Below, piece by piece: positions 54,557 to 62,783 of a stretch of DNA of 64,000 nt (position 1 is its first letter; each line of letters opens with the position of its first letter). The position numbers were made by a program, and so were the translations under genes. Source of the stretch: Arthrobacter sp. MYb23 (GTDB lineage Bacteria > Actinomycetota > Actinomycetes > Actinomycetales > Micrococcaceae); contig NZ_PCPR01000008.1 in the NCBI RefSeq assembly GCF_002979775.1, positions 62,001 to 126,000 on the forward strand, given 5' to 3'. The notes beneath the pieces were generated by a model that was not told the origin of the DNA, made no database searches, and saw nothing but the letters and a program-made list of their open reading frames with translations.

Positions 54557-55321
54557 TTAGTATCCCTTTGTGGAGAACGCTCCCAAGGCGCGGCTGATCT
54601 CCAATGCGGTACCCGCCGCCGCCTCGCCGTACTCCTCATACTTGGCCGGCACAATCCTGCTGGACGGTCCGGAAATGGAGATGGAGCCCGCCGCGACGCC
54701 ACCGGAGCCCAGCAACGGAACACCGATTGAGGTGATTCCCGTGCTGAGGCCTTGCTCGTTGATGGAATACCCCCGCGCCCTGGTGTCTGCGATCATCGCT
54801 CGAAGCCGGGCAGGGTCCACCACCGTCTGGGGAGTCAGGGCTTCGAGTGGACCGGCCAAGTACTCATCTACGAATGCGTCGTCGGCCGCCGAAAGGTAGG
54901 CCATTCCCGTGGAGGAAGCGTGCATGGGAAGCCGCGAACCCAGGGGCAGGAAGGCCCGGAGGACGTGCGGGGTGTCCAGACGCTCGATGATCAGCATGTA
55001 TCCGCGGTCCGGCACAGCCAAGTGAACGGTCTCGGTGGTGTCCAGCTGCAGCGCGTTCAGCGGGCCCATGGCAGCGTCACGAATGACCGAACCACTGCTT
55101 CCGCGGCTTGCAACAGCGAAGGCGTGGTTGGTCAGCACCCACTTGCTGGCCTGAGCTTCCGACTGCGCAACCCAGCCCAGCTCGGCCAATGTTCTGAGCA
55201 TGCGCAAGACCGTCGCCTTGGGCACATCCACCTCGCGGCTCAGCTCTGACAAGCCCGCCGGCTGGTTGTCAGAGACCGCTTCCAACACACGAATTGCCGT
55301 GACCACGCTCTGCGTACTCAT
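54557..55321 (-). CDS. IclR-family transcriptional regulator
   Basis: 254 residues from the ATG at 55321, with GGGAG six bases upstream. The winged helix is typical (AIRVLEAVSDNQPAGLSELSREVDVPKATVLRMLRTLAELGWV), and the effector domain carries VHLAVPDRGYMLIIERLDTP, LPMHASSTGMAYLSA and RGYSINEQGLSTGITSIGVPLL. Divergent from a CoA-transferase/enoyl-CoA hydratase pair and probably its regulator, responding to a carboxylic acid or CoA ester. Confidence 0.92.
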   Translation of the reverse strand: MSTQSVVTAIRVLEAVSDNQPAGLSELSREVDVPKATVLRMLRTLAELGWVAQSEAQASKWVLTNHAFAVASRGSSGSVIRDAAMGPLNALQLDTTETVHLAVPDRGYMLIIERLDTPHVLRAFLPLGSRLPMHASSTGMAYLSAADDAFVDEYLAGPLEALTPQTVVDPARLRAMIADTRARGYSINEQGLSTGITSIGVPLLGSGGVAAGSISISGPSSRIVPAKYEEYGEAAAGTALEISRALGAFSTKGY

Positions 55322-55484
55322 CCACACTCCCGCTTGACCGACTTCCCACAGTGCTCTACATTACAGGCGACTTCCCAAAATGAACCAACGGTTCATCCAG
55401 TGAACCAGCAAAGTTTGATTGACGAGCAAACCCGGGTGCTCTTTTCCAGCTTCTTGTCGCTTCAACGCACGAAAGGTACCCGCC

Positions 55485-56702
55485 ATGCTCAAACCACTCC
55501 GCGGAATCACCGTCATCGACCTCAGCCGAGCCCTCGCCGGCCCCTACTGCACAGCACTCCTTGCCGATATGGGCGCCAGAATCATCAAGGTGGAAAGCGT
55601 CAACGGGGGTGACACTGCCCGCCAGTGGCCCCCGTTCCAGGACGGCCACAGCCTGTACTTCGACTCGGTCAACCGCAACAAAGTCTCCGTGTGCATCGAT
55701 TTCTACTCTGACGAGGGACGCGGGATTCTCTCCAGCTTGATCGCCGAAGCGGATGTCCTGGTGGAAAACTTCAAGCCCGGCACCCTGGAGAAAATGGGGT
55801 TCACCCGTGCCAGGCTGGAAGAGCTGAACCCGGGGCTGGTGGTGGGGTCCGTGACAGGATTCGGCAACACCGGCCCCCTCAAGGACGACGCCGGCCTCGA
55901 CCAAGTCATCCAAGGAATGTCCGGGCTGATGTCCGTCACCGGCCCCGGACCAGGCTCGGCTTATCGCGTGGGCGTGCCGATCGTGGACATCACCTCGGGC
56001 ATGATTTGCGCGTTTGGAATCGTCGCTTCACTTCTCGGAGCCCGGAACGGCGAGCGCCCCAGCCGAGTGTCCACGTCCCTTTTGGAGACCGCACTGAATC
56101 TCTCCGCATTCCAGGGACAGAAGGCGCTTAGCCTCGGCGAGGCACCCACGCCGCAGGGCAACAACCACCCGGTGATCGCGCCCTACGGCATGTTCGCCAC
56201 GGCCACGGAGTCCATCAATATTGCCGTGGGAAGCGACAAGCAATGGCGGGCGTTCTGCGGCTTAATCGGTGTTTCCGGGGCCGTAGGGGACCCCCGGTTC
56301 ATTACCGGAGCGGACAGATCAGCCAACAGGGATCAGTTATCTGAACTCATTGAAACTGCCCTTGCGAGCAAAGCCGCCGACGATTGGGTTCCGCTGATCA
56401 GCCAGGCCGGAATTCCGTGCGGCCCTATTTATGACTACAAACAGGCCCTCGCCTCGGAGCAGGTTGCCGCTTTGGGACTGGTGCAGCGCCGCGAACGACT
56501 GGACGGGTCCGAGCTCCCCCTGCTGCGCGGCCCCCTCAGCCTGGACGGCGAGGCCAGCGAAATCCTCTCGCCCCCACCGCTTCTGGGCGAGCACACCGCA
56601 GATGTACTGATGGAGTTTGGAATGACGCACGACGACGTCGCACGCCTTGAGCGCGAAGGCCGCATTGTGTGCGGGACGGCAAAGATTGGAGCACAGCGAT
56701 GA
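55485..56702 (+). CDS. CaiB/BaiF family CoA transferase
   Basis: 405 residues from the ATG at 55485 (GAAAGG eight bases upstream). Class III CoA transferase pattern: LRGITVIDLSRALAGPYCTALLADMGARIIKVE, DVLVENFKPGTLEKMGF, TGFGNTGPLKDDAGLDQVIQGMSGLMSVTG. The aspartate near residue 165, in the DITSGM region, is the expected catalytic residue. It moves CoA between an acyl-CoA donor and a carboxylic acid. Overlaps the next gene (ATGA), so the two act together. Confidence 0.92.
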   Translation: MLKPLRGITVIDLSRALAGPYCTALLADMGARIIKVESVNGGDTARQWPPFQDGHSLYFDSVNRNKVSVCIDFYSDEGRGILSSLIAEADVLVENFKPGTLEKMGFTRARLEELNPGLVVGSVTGFGNTGPLKDDAGLDQVIQGMSGLMSVTGPGPGSAYRVGVPIVDITSGMICAFGIVASLLGARNGERPSRVSTSLLETALNLSAFQGQKALSLGEAPTPQGNNHPVIAPYGMFATATESINIAVGSDKQWRAFCGLIGVSGAVGDPRFITGADRSANRDQLSELIETALASKAADDWVPLISQAGIPCGPIYDYKQALASEQVAALGLVQRRERLDGSELPLLRGPLSLDGEASEILSPPPLLGEHTADVLMEFGMTHDDVARLEREGRIVCGTAKIGAQR

Positions 56703-57517
56703 CCACCGTTTCTGGCGTCAGGGCCAGCCGAATCGCCGTCGCAATTGCCGATGGCGTGGCCACCGTGGAAATCTCCAACTTGGCGCAGCGAAACGCCCTG
56801 ACCCGGGCAATGTGCTTGGAGATCCAGGAACTGATGCCCCGCCTCGACGCTGATCCGGACGTTGCGGTGGTGGCGCTGAAGGGTGCCGGGGACACGTTCT
56901 GCGCCGGGGCCTCCATCAGTGAGCTCGCTTCGGTGCTGGTGGATCCTCAACCGGATGGCACCTCAGTGGATCATCTCAGTGGGGCCGATGCAGCCATCGC
57001 TTCCCTGTCCAAGCCCTCGGTCGCTTTGGTGGATGGTGCTTGCATGGGCGGTGGCTGGCAGATTGCCTCCGCCTGCGACTTCATCATCGCCAACGAACGT
57101 GCGGTGATCGGGCTGACTCCGGCCAAGATCGGGATCATCTACCCCCGACCGGGAATCGAACGGCTCGTCCGGCTTGTGGGGCACGCCAACGCCAAGTACA
57201 TCCTCCTCACCGGACTGACGTTCAGCGCAACCGAGGCCCGGGCGCTGGGGCTGGTGGCCGACGTCGTGCCTTCAGAATCCTTTGAGGAGACGTGCGCGGC
57301 ACTTCTCAGCACGCTGCGGAGCCGCTCCCGGTTCTCCATGCATTCGATGAAGCGGTTGATGGATGTGACCGGCACACCCGGCGCCGGACTGGCCCACCTT
57401 GACCAGGAATGGTCGGACGCGTGGTCGGCCATGCCGGACAGCCCGGATATGGGGATCGGCATCAGCGCATTCCTGAACCGCGAGCAGCCTGAGTTCGTCT
57501 GGCGACCTGCGGGCTGA
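56699..57517 (+). CDS. Enoyl-CoA hydratase/isomerase family protein
   Basis: 272 residues from the ATG at 56699. Crotonase features: VEISNLAQRNALTRAM, LKGAGDTFCAGASISEL for the first oxyanion-hole segment, and VDGACMGGGWQIASACDFIIAN for the second. The residue positions of the two catalytic glutamates of true hydratases are not clearly occupied (PAKIGIIYPRPG), so isomerase or another crotonase chemistry is possible. Works on the CoA ester made by the preceding transferase. Confidence 0.9.
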   Translation: MTTVSGVRASRIAVAIADGVATVEISNLAQRNALTRAMCLEIQELMPRLDADPDVAVVALKGAGDTFCAGASISELASVLVDPQPDGTSVDHLSGADAAIASLSKPSVALVDGACMGGGWQIASACDFIIANERAVIGLTPAKIGIIYPRPGIERLVRLVGHANAKYILLTGLTFSATEARALGLVADVVPSESFEETCAALLSTLRSRSRFSMHSMKRLMDVTGTPGAGLAHLDQEWSDAWSAMPDSPDMGIGISAFLNREQPEFVWRPAG

Positions 57518-57614
57518 GCTGGCTCCGGGTGTGATCTGCACCTCAACCGGCACAAGTGACGCCCTCCCCGCGTTGTACATGGAACGAGTTGTACAGAAGA
57601 CGAAGGGAGGGCTC

Positions 57615-58208
57615 ATGCTCATTGTTCTGACGGGAATTGACGGCTCAGGAAAAACGACGGCGGCCCGCGCCTTGGTCGATTCGGCTCGCGCTGAAGGACG
57701 AAGCGCCCTGCTGCTCAGTAATCACGCTGCCCGCCGGAGGATGTCGCTGTTGTCCGAGCGGTTTGGATGGACAGTGGCACCACGCGTATTGGACGTCATT
57801 GAAACCGGCGTTCGATTGTTCAACGTGCTGGTCAACCATGCACGGGCCTGGCAGTTTGATGGCCTGGTGGTGATGGACCGCCATCTCCACTGCCAACTGG
57901 CGTTACGCCAGGCCAACGGATTGGGTCGCGGCACGCTGCTTCCGTGGCTGCTGGAGAAGCTGCCCGCAGCCGACCTGCACGTCCACTTCGACACAGATCC
58001 CACCGTTGCCCACGCGCGGGTCATGGCGCGTGGCACGGACCAGGAGACAGTTGCCGACCTGAGGGCATTCAGAGATGCTTACCGTTCGCTGCCTGAGTAT
58101 GAAAACTTTGTTGTGGTGGACGCCAACGGCGAACCGGGCGACGCCCTGGCCCAGCTGAACCGGGCGATCACCTCCGCCAGCAAACCACCCGCCCACTTAC
58201 CCAACTAG
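57615..58208 (+). CDS. Thymidylate kinase-like P-loop kinase
   Basis: 197 residues from the ATG at 57615, preceded by AAGGGAGGG. P-loop GIDGSGKTTAARAL at residues 7-20, the DRH motif in VVMDRHLHCQLALRQANGL, and a final FVVVDANGEPGDALAQL helix typical of dTMP kinases. It differs from housekeeping Tmk in its short central region, and a separate tmk is expected elsewhere in the genome. Phosphorylation of a nucleotide is likely; the substrate is uncertain. Confidence 0.85.
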   Translation: MLIVLTGIDGSGKTTAARALVDSARAEGRSALLLSNHAARRRMSLLSERFGWTVAPRVLDVIETGVRLFNVLVNHARAWQFDGLVVMDRHLHCQLALRQANGLGRGTLLPWLLEKLPAADLHVHFDTDPTVAHARVMARGTDQETVADLRAFRDAYRSLPEYENFVVVDANGEPGDALAQLNRAITSASKPPAHLPN

Positions 58209-58295
58209 GAGACAGATAACGCTCCATTGAGCGCCCATTAGAGCGCTTGCTGTCCCCCAGTTGGGTAGCCTGTCACGCTATGGCCACGCGACCAA

Positions 58296-58327
58296 TTGAC
58301 TAGTTCCCATCCCACGACAAGTAGGCT
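58296..58327 (+). promoter_or_regulatory. Possible promoter of the leader peptide and membrane protein
   Basis: TAGGCT at 58322-58327 ends six bases before the ATG at 58334. TTGACT at 58296-58301 is a good -35 sequence but 20 bases away, which is longer than usual. Confidence 0.4.
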
Positions 58328-58333
58328 CGCCCC

Positions 58334-58375
58334 ATGCGTACACTTGGCAAACACTCCCAGGGAAGTCACCAGTGA
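58334..58375 (+). CDS. Leaderless 13-residue leader peptide
   Basis: MRTLGKHSQGSHQ, starting six bases after a -10. Its stop codon overlaps the GTG of the following gene (GTGA at 58372-58375), so translation of the leader would bring ribosomes to a start that also has AGGGAAG nearby. No repeated regulatory amino acid is seen, so simple coupling is likelier than attenuation. Confidence 0.45.
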   Translation: MRTLGKHSQGSHQ

Positions 58376-58815
58376 TTTCAGAGGCCCGGATCAGTCGCGG
58401 CTCTCAGAAGGTCACCGCAAGTGTGGTGGGCCTGCTCTGTTTCTTCATCATTGCAACGGCCATTCCCAGCGGAGTTCTGCTGATGAGCGCGGCGCTGGTT
58501 GTAGTCATTGCGCTCCTGACAGTTTCGGTACTCCGAATAAGCGTGACCATTGAAGCGACAGGCCAGAACCTGACGGTCAGATGCCGGCCGTTCTACTCCA
58601 AGACGATCCCTCTGCAGGACATCGTTGATGCCTCCCCTGCGCCATCCAGTTCCATGATCGAAGGCTTCGGCGTCCGGTACTTGGGCCAGCGAACGTGGGG
58701 GTTGCTGGTCGGCGGTCCGGCCATCGTCCTGGAGACCCCCAGCCGCACGTGGCTCATCTCCACGCCGGACGCCGAGTCAACAGCAGCGTCCATTCTCGCC
58801 CACGCCGGCAAGTGA
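58372..58815 (+). CDS. Small membrane protein with PH-like domain
   Basis: 147 residues, GTG start. Two adjacent hydrophobic helices (about 17-34 and 38-58) are followed by a beta-rich soluble part (ISVTIEATGQNLTVRCRPFYSKTIPLQDIVDA and VLETPSRTWLISTPD) resembling bacterial PH domains that face the cytoplasm. Function unknown. Coupled to the 13-codon leader upstream. Confidence 0.75.
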   Translation: MISEARISRGSQKVTASVVGLLCFFIIATAIPSGVLLMSAALVVVIALLTVSVLRISVTIEATGQNLTVRCRPFYSKTIPLQDIVDASPAPSSSMIEGFGVRYLGQRTWGLLVGGPAIVLETPSRTWLISTPDAESTAASILAHAGK

Positions 58816-58858
58816 TTGGCAGACAACGGCGGGTGGTTTTCAACCATCGTCGCAATAG

Positions 58859-58925
58859 TTTCGAAGTGAACGTACATGGTAGGGGCCAGCTCGAAGAGCA
58901 CCGCTACTTTCGAAGTGGACGTGTA
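58859..58925. repeat. Direct repeat TTTCGAAGTGRACGTR
   Basis: The copies at 58859-58876 and 58908-58925 match at 15 of 18 bases, 49 bases apart, within the 292-base gap 58816-59107. Nothing else is recognised in that gap except the -10 TATGAT (59096-59101) of the next gene. Confidence 0.4.
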
Positions 58926-59107
58926 GCGTTTAGGGCACCTTCACCGGGCAGTTTTGCGGGCGGGTCTTACGGGAATCCGAATGGCCCCGAAGTCACGCGG
59001 ATTTGACTTGGAGCTTCTCAGGAGTGACGCGCGGACCGTGGAGGACCGTCTAACGGGCGGGCGTCCAGGGATAGAACCCGTGAGCGCGAAACCCATATGA
59101 TCCAGCT

Positions 59108-59404
59108 ATGACCGTCACTGACCTTTCGTTCCTTCAGCCAGATCTTCAAAGCGGAGCACGGTGTGATCCGAACGGAGAAGTAAGTTGGCCGGCCTCCCAA
59201 GCCTCGGCCGTGATCGAAGCACTTGCAGGATCAGGCCGATTAATCCTCGGGCTAGATATCAGGGACTACCAAAGTGACGGCACGTTCATCGAGGTGCCGA
59301 GGTGGTCGTATACGGGATCCGATGTGCAGGAGGCTTGTAGCATTGCGCTGGCAGTTCTTAGCCACGGTGACCTTCCCGGCGAGTGGGTCCTAGTTACTTG
59401 GTAA
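59108..59404 (+). CDS. Small immunity-type hypothetical protein
   Basis: 98 residues; ATG six bases after TATGAT (59096-59101), so probably leaderless. The pattern EALAGSGRLILGLDIRDYQSDGTFIEVPRWSY recalls small toxin-immunity proteins of the Imm40 kind, but I cannot confirm the family. First gene of the immunity-like cluster; a short hairpin follows. Confidence 0.6.
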   Translation: MTVTDLSFLQPDLQSGARCDPNGEVSWPASQASAVIEALAGSGRLILGLDIRDYQSDGTFIEVPRWSYTGSDVQEACSIALAVLSHGDLPGEWVLVTW

Positions 59405-59406
59405 GC

Positions 59407-59424
59407 CACCCGTAATGACGGGTG
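59407..59424 (+). terminator. Short hairpin after the 98-residue gene
   Basis: CACCCGT (59407-59413) and ACGGGTG (59418-59424) form a 7-base stem with loop AATG three bases after the stop codon. Confidence 0.5.
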
Positions 59425-59479
59425 TGACAGACTCCAACAAGTTGCGTAGAGGGCCGCTCATTTGGAAGGAAGAAGCTAC

Positions 59480-59827
59480 ATGCTGTCACAAGCTGATAGG
59501 CGGGAAGCCGTCTATGACCTCATCCAGTTGCGGTGCCCGTTGAATGAGTCCTTGGCTCGTTTGGCCGCCTCTATTTGGTCCTATCAGGAGGACCTGGCGG
59601 CCGTCGAGGTTCGGGACATCAGCCATGCACTTGACGAGTTCGAGGCCGGGAGGATTGGTGCAGATGAGCTCTCCGTCTGGGCAGAGGAAGTGCAGGGACG
59701 CGAAGATATTGGGGTGGATTCCAGTGGGCACGATTTCATAGCTGATGCACTCTTTCAGCTGTCTACGCCTGAGATTTGTGGACCTGCGAATGAGGTAGCC
59801 CTTGCCCTCAGGCAACGGATGCCCTGA
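59480..59827 (+). CDS. Immunity-type hypothetical protein
   Basis: 115 residues from the ATG at 59480. All-helical and acidic: RREAVYDLIQLRCPLNESLARLAAS, LSVWAEEVQGREDIGVD, and LFQLSTPEICGPANEVALALRQRM. The WAEEVQGREDIG and TPEI-G elements recur in small proteins of actinobacterial immunity clusters; no named family can be assigned. A cluster repeat copy begins 27 bases after the stop. Confidence 0.6.
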   Translation: MLSQADRREAVYDLIQLRCPLNESLARLAASIWSYQEDLAAVEVRDISHALDEFEAGRIGADELSVWAEEVQGREDIGVDSSGHDFIADALFQLSTPEICGPANEVALALRQRMP

Positions 59828-59853
59828 CGGCAGCTTGTCGAGACCAGCGTGAC

Positions 59854-59870
59854 GTCCGGTAGAGGATCCG
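59854..59870 (+). repeat. Immunity-cluster repeat, copy 1
   Basis: GTCCGGTAGAGGATCCG. Degenerate copy of the cluster repeat with core CCGGTGAAGGATCC. It lies between the convergent 115-residue and tautomerase genes. Confidence 0.7.
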
Positions 59871-59892
59871 TTATCGTTCACGATGCTGCCGG

Positions 59893-60282
59893 TCAGACCT
59901 CTACTTTGTAGCCAAGAGCGAGGTCAGCGGCGTTCGATCCTCTGATGCCCCAGTTCACCTTGGGAGTCTCGGTAATCGTGATCTCAAGACTGTGCGGCGC
60001 GATCCCGGCTTCCGCCTCGATGCGATGGAAAAGCTCTGCGATCAACGCACGTTTGGCATCATCAGAGCGCCCCTCGAACATGGAGATCTCAATAATTGTG
60101 TAGTCGGCACCGCGATCCTCAGGATGAACGAAGTCCTCATCGTCCAGCAGGATAAAGCGCTGAAAGCACTTGTCTGCCGGATACTCCAAAGCGGCCATGA
60201 CCGCACCGTGAATCGCAGTCTTCAACGTCGCCCGCCGAGGGCCAAGTGTCCCTCGATGCCCGTAAACGATAATTTGTGCCAT
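59893..60282 (-). CDS. Tautomerase-family protein lacking the N-terminal proline
   Basis: 129 residues from the ATG at 60282. Pattern of the longer tautomerases: MAQIIVYGHRG, KCFQRFILLDDEDFVHPEDRGADYTIIEISMFEGRS, LEITITETPKVNWGIRGSNAADL. The catalytic Pro1 of 4-oxalocrotonate tautomerases is replaced: after the initiator Met comes Ala. Activity may therefore differ or be absent. The only leftward gene between two cluster repeats, and unlike its immunity-type neighbours. Confidence 0.85.
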   Translation of the reverse strand: MAQIIVYGHRGTLGPRRATLKTAIHGAVMAALEYPADKCFQRFILLDDEDFVHPEDRGADYTIIEISMFEGRSDDAKRALIAELFHRIEAEAGIAPHSLEITITETPKVNWGIRGSNAADLALGYKVEV

Positions 60283-60339
60283 GCGAGCACCATACCTGTC
60301 TGCGGGGAATGAAGCCGGCGGCCGAACGGGCACCAAAGC

Positions 60340-60363
60340 GTCCGGTCAGGGATCCTCTTTCGC
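60340..60363 (+). repeat. Immunity-cluster repeat, copy 2
   Basis: GTCCGGTCAGGGATCC followed by TCTTTCGC. Lies between the divergent tautomerase and barstar-like genes. Confidence 0.75.
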
Positions 60364-60433
60364 ACGCACCTCCGGAAGACAGCACAAGCCGGCATGCGCA
60401 TGAAGAGAACCGAAGGGCAATACAGTTTCACTC

Positions 60434-60958
60434 ATGGCAATTTGGAACCTGGCTGACGAGCTGAATCATCCGCTGGACTTTCTCTTGATCCAGAACAGCT
60501 TCATCCGTCCTTTCCATCAGCAAGCGATCCTCGACGAAGCGACGTCGTGGCTGCGAAACCACCGCTACAAGGTCGTTGAGGTTGACGCCGCTGCCTGGCA
60601 ATCTCAGGCTGACCTCCACCAAGACGTTGCCCGGGCTCTGGATTTCCCTGATTACTACGGCTCCAGCCTGGATGCTCTCAACGATTGCCTCGGCGACGTA
60701 GCCGTTCAAGCTTATGGATGGACCGCAGAGAATGCCGGGCTAGTTCTCGTGATTGACGGGTTTGAAGCCTTCGAAGGCAAGGACGCGTCAGCAGCCCATC
60801 ACCTCTTAGACATCTTCGCGAGGCAGGCAACTTATGCCGCGTTATTCGGCCATCGCATGATGTGTCTAGTTAGAACCGGGGATCCGCGTTTGGAGATCCC
60901 TCCGGTTGGTGGCTTTTCTGTTGCTTGGAATCACCGTGAATTCCTCAGTGCCCGGTGA
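60434..60958 (+). CDS. Barstar-like (barnase inhibitor) protein
   Basis: 174 residues; TACAGT at 60421-60426 lies seven bases before the ATG, so a leaderless transcript is likely. The barstar core is clear: YKVVEVDAAAWQSQADLHQDVARALDFPDYYGSSLDALNDCL, where FPDYYG-LDAL marks the RNase-binding helix. About 35 extra N-terminal residues and a longer C-terminus than classic barstar (90 residues). It would neutralise a barnase-type RNase toxin, but none is encoded here, so it is an orphan immunity gene. Its end overlaps repeat copy 3. Confidence 0.85.
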   Translation: MAIWNLADELNHPLDFLLIQNSFIRPFHQQAILDEATSWLRNHRYKVVEVDAAAWQSQADLHQDVARALDFPDYYGSSLDALNDCLGDVAVQAYGWTAENAGLVLVIDGFEAFEGKDASAAHHLLDIFARQATYAALFGHRMMCLVRTGDPRLEIPPVGGFSVAWNHREFLSAR

Positions 60959-60968
60959 AGGATCCCCG
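60948..60968 (+). repeat. Immunity-cluster repeat, copy 3
   Basis: GTGCCCGGTGAAGGATCC starts inside the last codons of the barstar-like gene; the stop TGA lies within the repeat core. Confidence 0.75.
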
Positions 60969-61071
60969 AACGGGTGTCTGGCAAACCTTGGTGAGCTGAC
61001 TAATTGACTAGCTGAAGGCTTCCCTTCCACCTCCAGCGCACCATTCGCCATCTCGTTGCTACTGTAACGAT

Positions 61072-61629
61072 GTGTCCACTCGCGTTGAGCAGTTCCTGTC
61101 CCACCTCGACCACATAAGCGGCGGGATCGAGCCGCGGTACATCCCGGTTGAAACCAGTCATCCTGGTTTGCCAGGTGTGACTGTTGTCGTCTACGACGAC
61201 GTTCCTGAACCCGAAATGCTCACGGGGATCACCTACGGTGTCAGCTTGGCTGACCACCCCCATTGGCGCTTCGGCAAGCCCGAACTCTCCATGACCATAA
61301 GGTCTAATGACCTTCGCTGGCTCTTTGCACCCGGCAGCATCGGCGAAGCCCAACGGGGAGACAACCCGTTTCACTACGGCGACACGATCAACTTGGGCGA
61401 GAGAATCACTCCAGATTCCGAGATGACAGCTTTTGCCATCTTCGCACCTGCAGTACTCGACCGTGACGACTACACCGGGATTAGCGTAGGAGACGCTCTG
61501 CCCGTCAATATTTGCGGACTCTACCCGATCCACGACGCTGAACGGCGTTACATCCACGACCACGGACTTGAGGCATTCTGGAAGCTCGATTGGGACCCAT
61601 ACGACGTCGGACGGCCGTCAGCCGTCTAA
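61072..61629 (+). CDS. Suppressor-of-fused (SUFU) domain immunity-type protein
   Basis: 185 residues, GTG start six bases after TACTGT, probably leaderless. SUFU-like pattern: HPGLPGVTVVVYDDVPEPEMLTGITYGVSLADHPHW, ELSMTIRSNDLRW, and VNICGLYPIHDAERRYIHDHGLEAFWKLDWDPYDVGR. Bacterial SUFU domains are recurrent immunity proteins in polymorphic toxin systems. No toxin is adjacent. Confidence 0.85.
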   Translation: MSTRVEQFLSHLDHISGGIEPRYIPVETSHPGLPGVTVVVYDDVPEPEMLTGITYGVSLADHPHWRFGKPELSMTIRSNDLRWLFAPGSIGEAQRGDNPFHYGDTINLGERITPDSEMTAFAIFAPAVLDRDDYTGISVGDALPVNICGLYPIHDAERRYIHDHGLEAFWKLDWDPYDVGRPSAV

Positions 61630-61822
61630 CGTCATCTTCAATCCTCCGATGGCACGCACAGGGATCGGCGTACGGGCAGCCCGGGCAGCCGCGCCAGGGC
61701 AATCTTTAGCTCTGCAGTCCGGGATTAGACTGGACCTAGTACGGACGGATTGGGGGATCCAAGACGGCGCACAGCGCCGTTCCACTGGTCGGTCGCAGCC
61801 CGCGAACCCCTTAGGAACGACC

Positions 61823-62458
61823 GTGACCTTCTTTCAGGACTTTTCGATCCCGACACCGCCTCCTCGCCCACGGATGCCCCGGTTCACGCCGCCTCCTTGG
61901 ACGGCCCCGCCCCGCTACGAACTGCCCGTTATCGTCCCTGTAGGACGGTTCGTCCACAAGTCCCAGGCCTTTGTGATGGCCATTGACGCCGTAAGGGTCC
62001 ACTCCACTGGGTGCGTCATTGACCTGAACTGGATTCTCCGCCGCACTGACCAGGACGACCAAGAGTGGACGGAGATCAGTGCCGTCTTTCACCGGCACGC
62101 GCCGCAAGTGCGTGATGGGGGAATCTCGGCCGATTCCATCCTCCTACTCGGAATCCAGTTCCCGGACGGTGCAAAGGCAAGCAGCTCGTCTCTGGCAATG
62201 TACGGGCACAGGCCCCTGGACGAAGAACCTGACGGGCCGGTCTTCGAATACCGGCCCAAGGGCGGTAACGGAGGCGATGACGATATCTCAGGAAAGGCAG
62301 AACTCTGGCTCTGGCCGTTGCCGCCTTCTGGGGATCTTCGCATAGTAGCCAAATGGACCGACATGGGTCTGTCCGAAAGTTCGATCATTCTCGACGGTCG
62401 TCAGCTTCGAGAGGCCGCGGCAGGAGCCCAGAAGTACTGGCCCGAGGAAGACGCATAG
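61823..62458 (+). CDS. Hypothetical protein of the immunity-like cluster
   Basis: 211 residues from the GTG at 61823 (TAGGAA six bases upstream); longer frames start inside the SUFU gene. A proline-rich N-terminus (PTPPPRPRMPRFTPPPW) is followed by a beta-rich domain with AIDAVRVHSTGCVIDLNWILR and AELWLWPLPPSGDLRIVAKW. No family recognised. It is followed after two bases by a small membrane gene, suggesting a unit. Confidence 0.7.
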   Translation: MTFFQDFSIPTPPPRPRMPRFTPPPWTAPPRYELPVIVPVGRFVHKSQAFVMAIDAVRVHSTGCVIDLNWILRRTDQDDQEWTEISAVFHRHAPQVRDGGISADSILLLGIQFPDGAKASSSSLAMYGHRPLDEEPDGPVFEYRPKGGNGGDDDISGKAELWLWPLPPSGDLRIVAKWTDMGLSESSIILDGRQLREAAAGAQKYWPEEDA

Positions 62459-62460
62459 AG

Positions 62461-62622
62461 ATGAATCCACTCAACAACCCGATCCTGCTCGTAGTCTTCG
62501 CGGCAATCTTCCTCTACGTCCTCTATGGCGTCATTGTCGCCGCCGTTCGCGACGGCATCCTCCAAGCCGACAAACAGCGTGAGAAGGCACTAACCGAGCT
62601 CAATGATGGCGAACGGAGATGA
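62461..62622 (+). CDS. 53-residue single-helix membrane protein
   Basis: ATG at 62461, two bases after the preceding stop. One membrane helix (ILLVVFAAIFLYVLYGVIVAAV) and a charged C-terminal half (QADKQREKALTELNDGERR) that would face the cytoplasm. Function unknown; likely a partner of the 211-residue protein. Confidence 0.65.
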   Translation: MNPLNNPILLVVFAAIFLYVLYGVIVAAVRDGILQADKQREKALTELNDGERR

Positions 62623-62748
62623 GCGCCCGAGCATTGTGCGTCGAGATCCTAACTCTCATTGGGATGCTTCACTCCGGCAGCTGGCTCCCCGGCGGCGAAC
62701 ATACCTCCGGAACGTGCCGGTAGGGAATCACTGACAGGAGTGTGAAGC

Positions 62749-62772
62749 GTCCGGTGAAGGATCCACTTTCGC
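62749..62772 (+). repeat. Immunity-cluster repeat, copy 4
   Basis: GTCCGGTGAAGGATCC then ACTTTCGC, the copy closest to consensus. It lies between the small membrane gene and the end of the leftward gene. A weaker relative (GTGCCGGTAGGGAATC) starts at 62714. Confidence 0.75.
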
Positions 62773-62783
62773 TCGTGGGCAGG

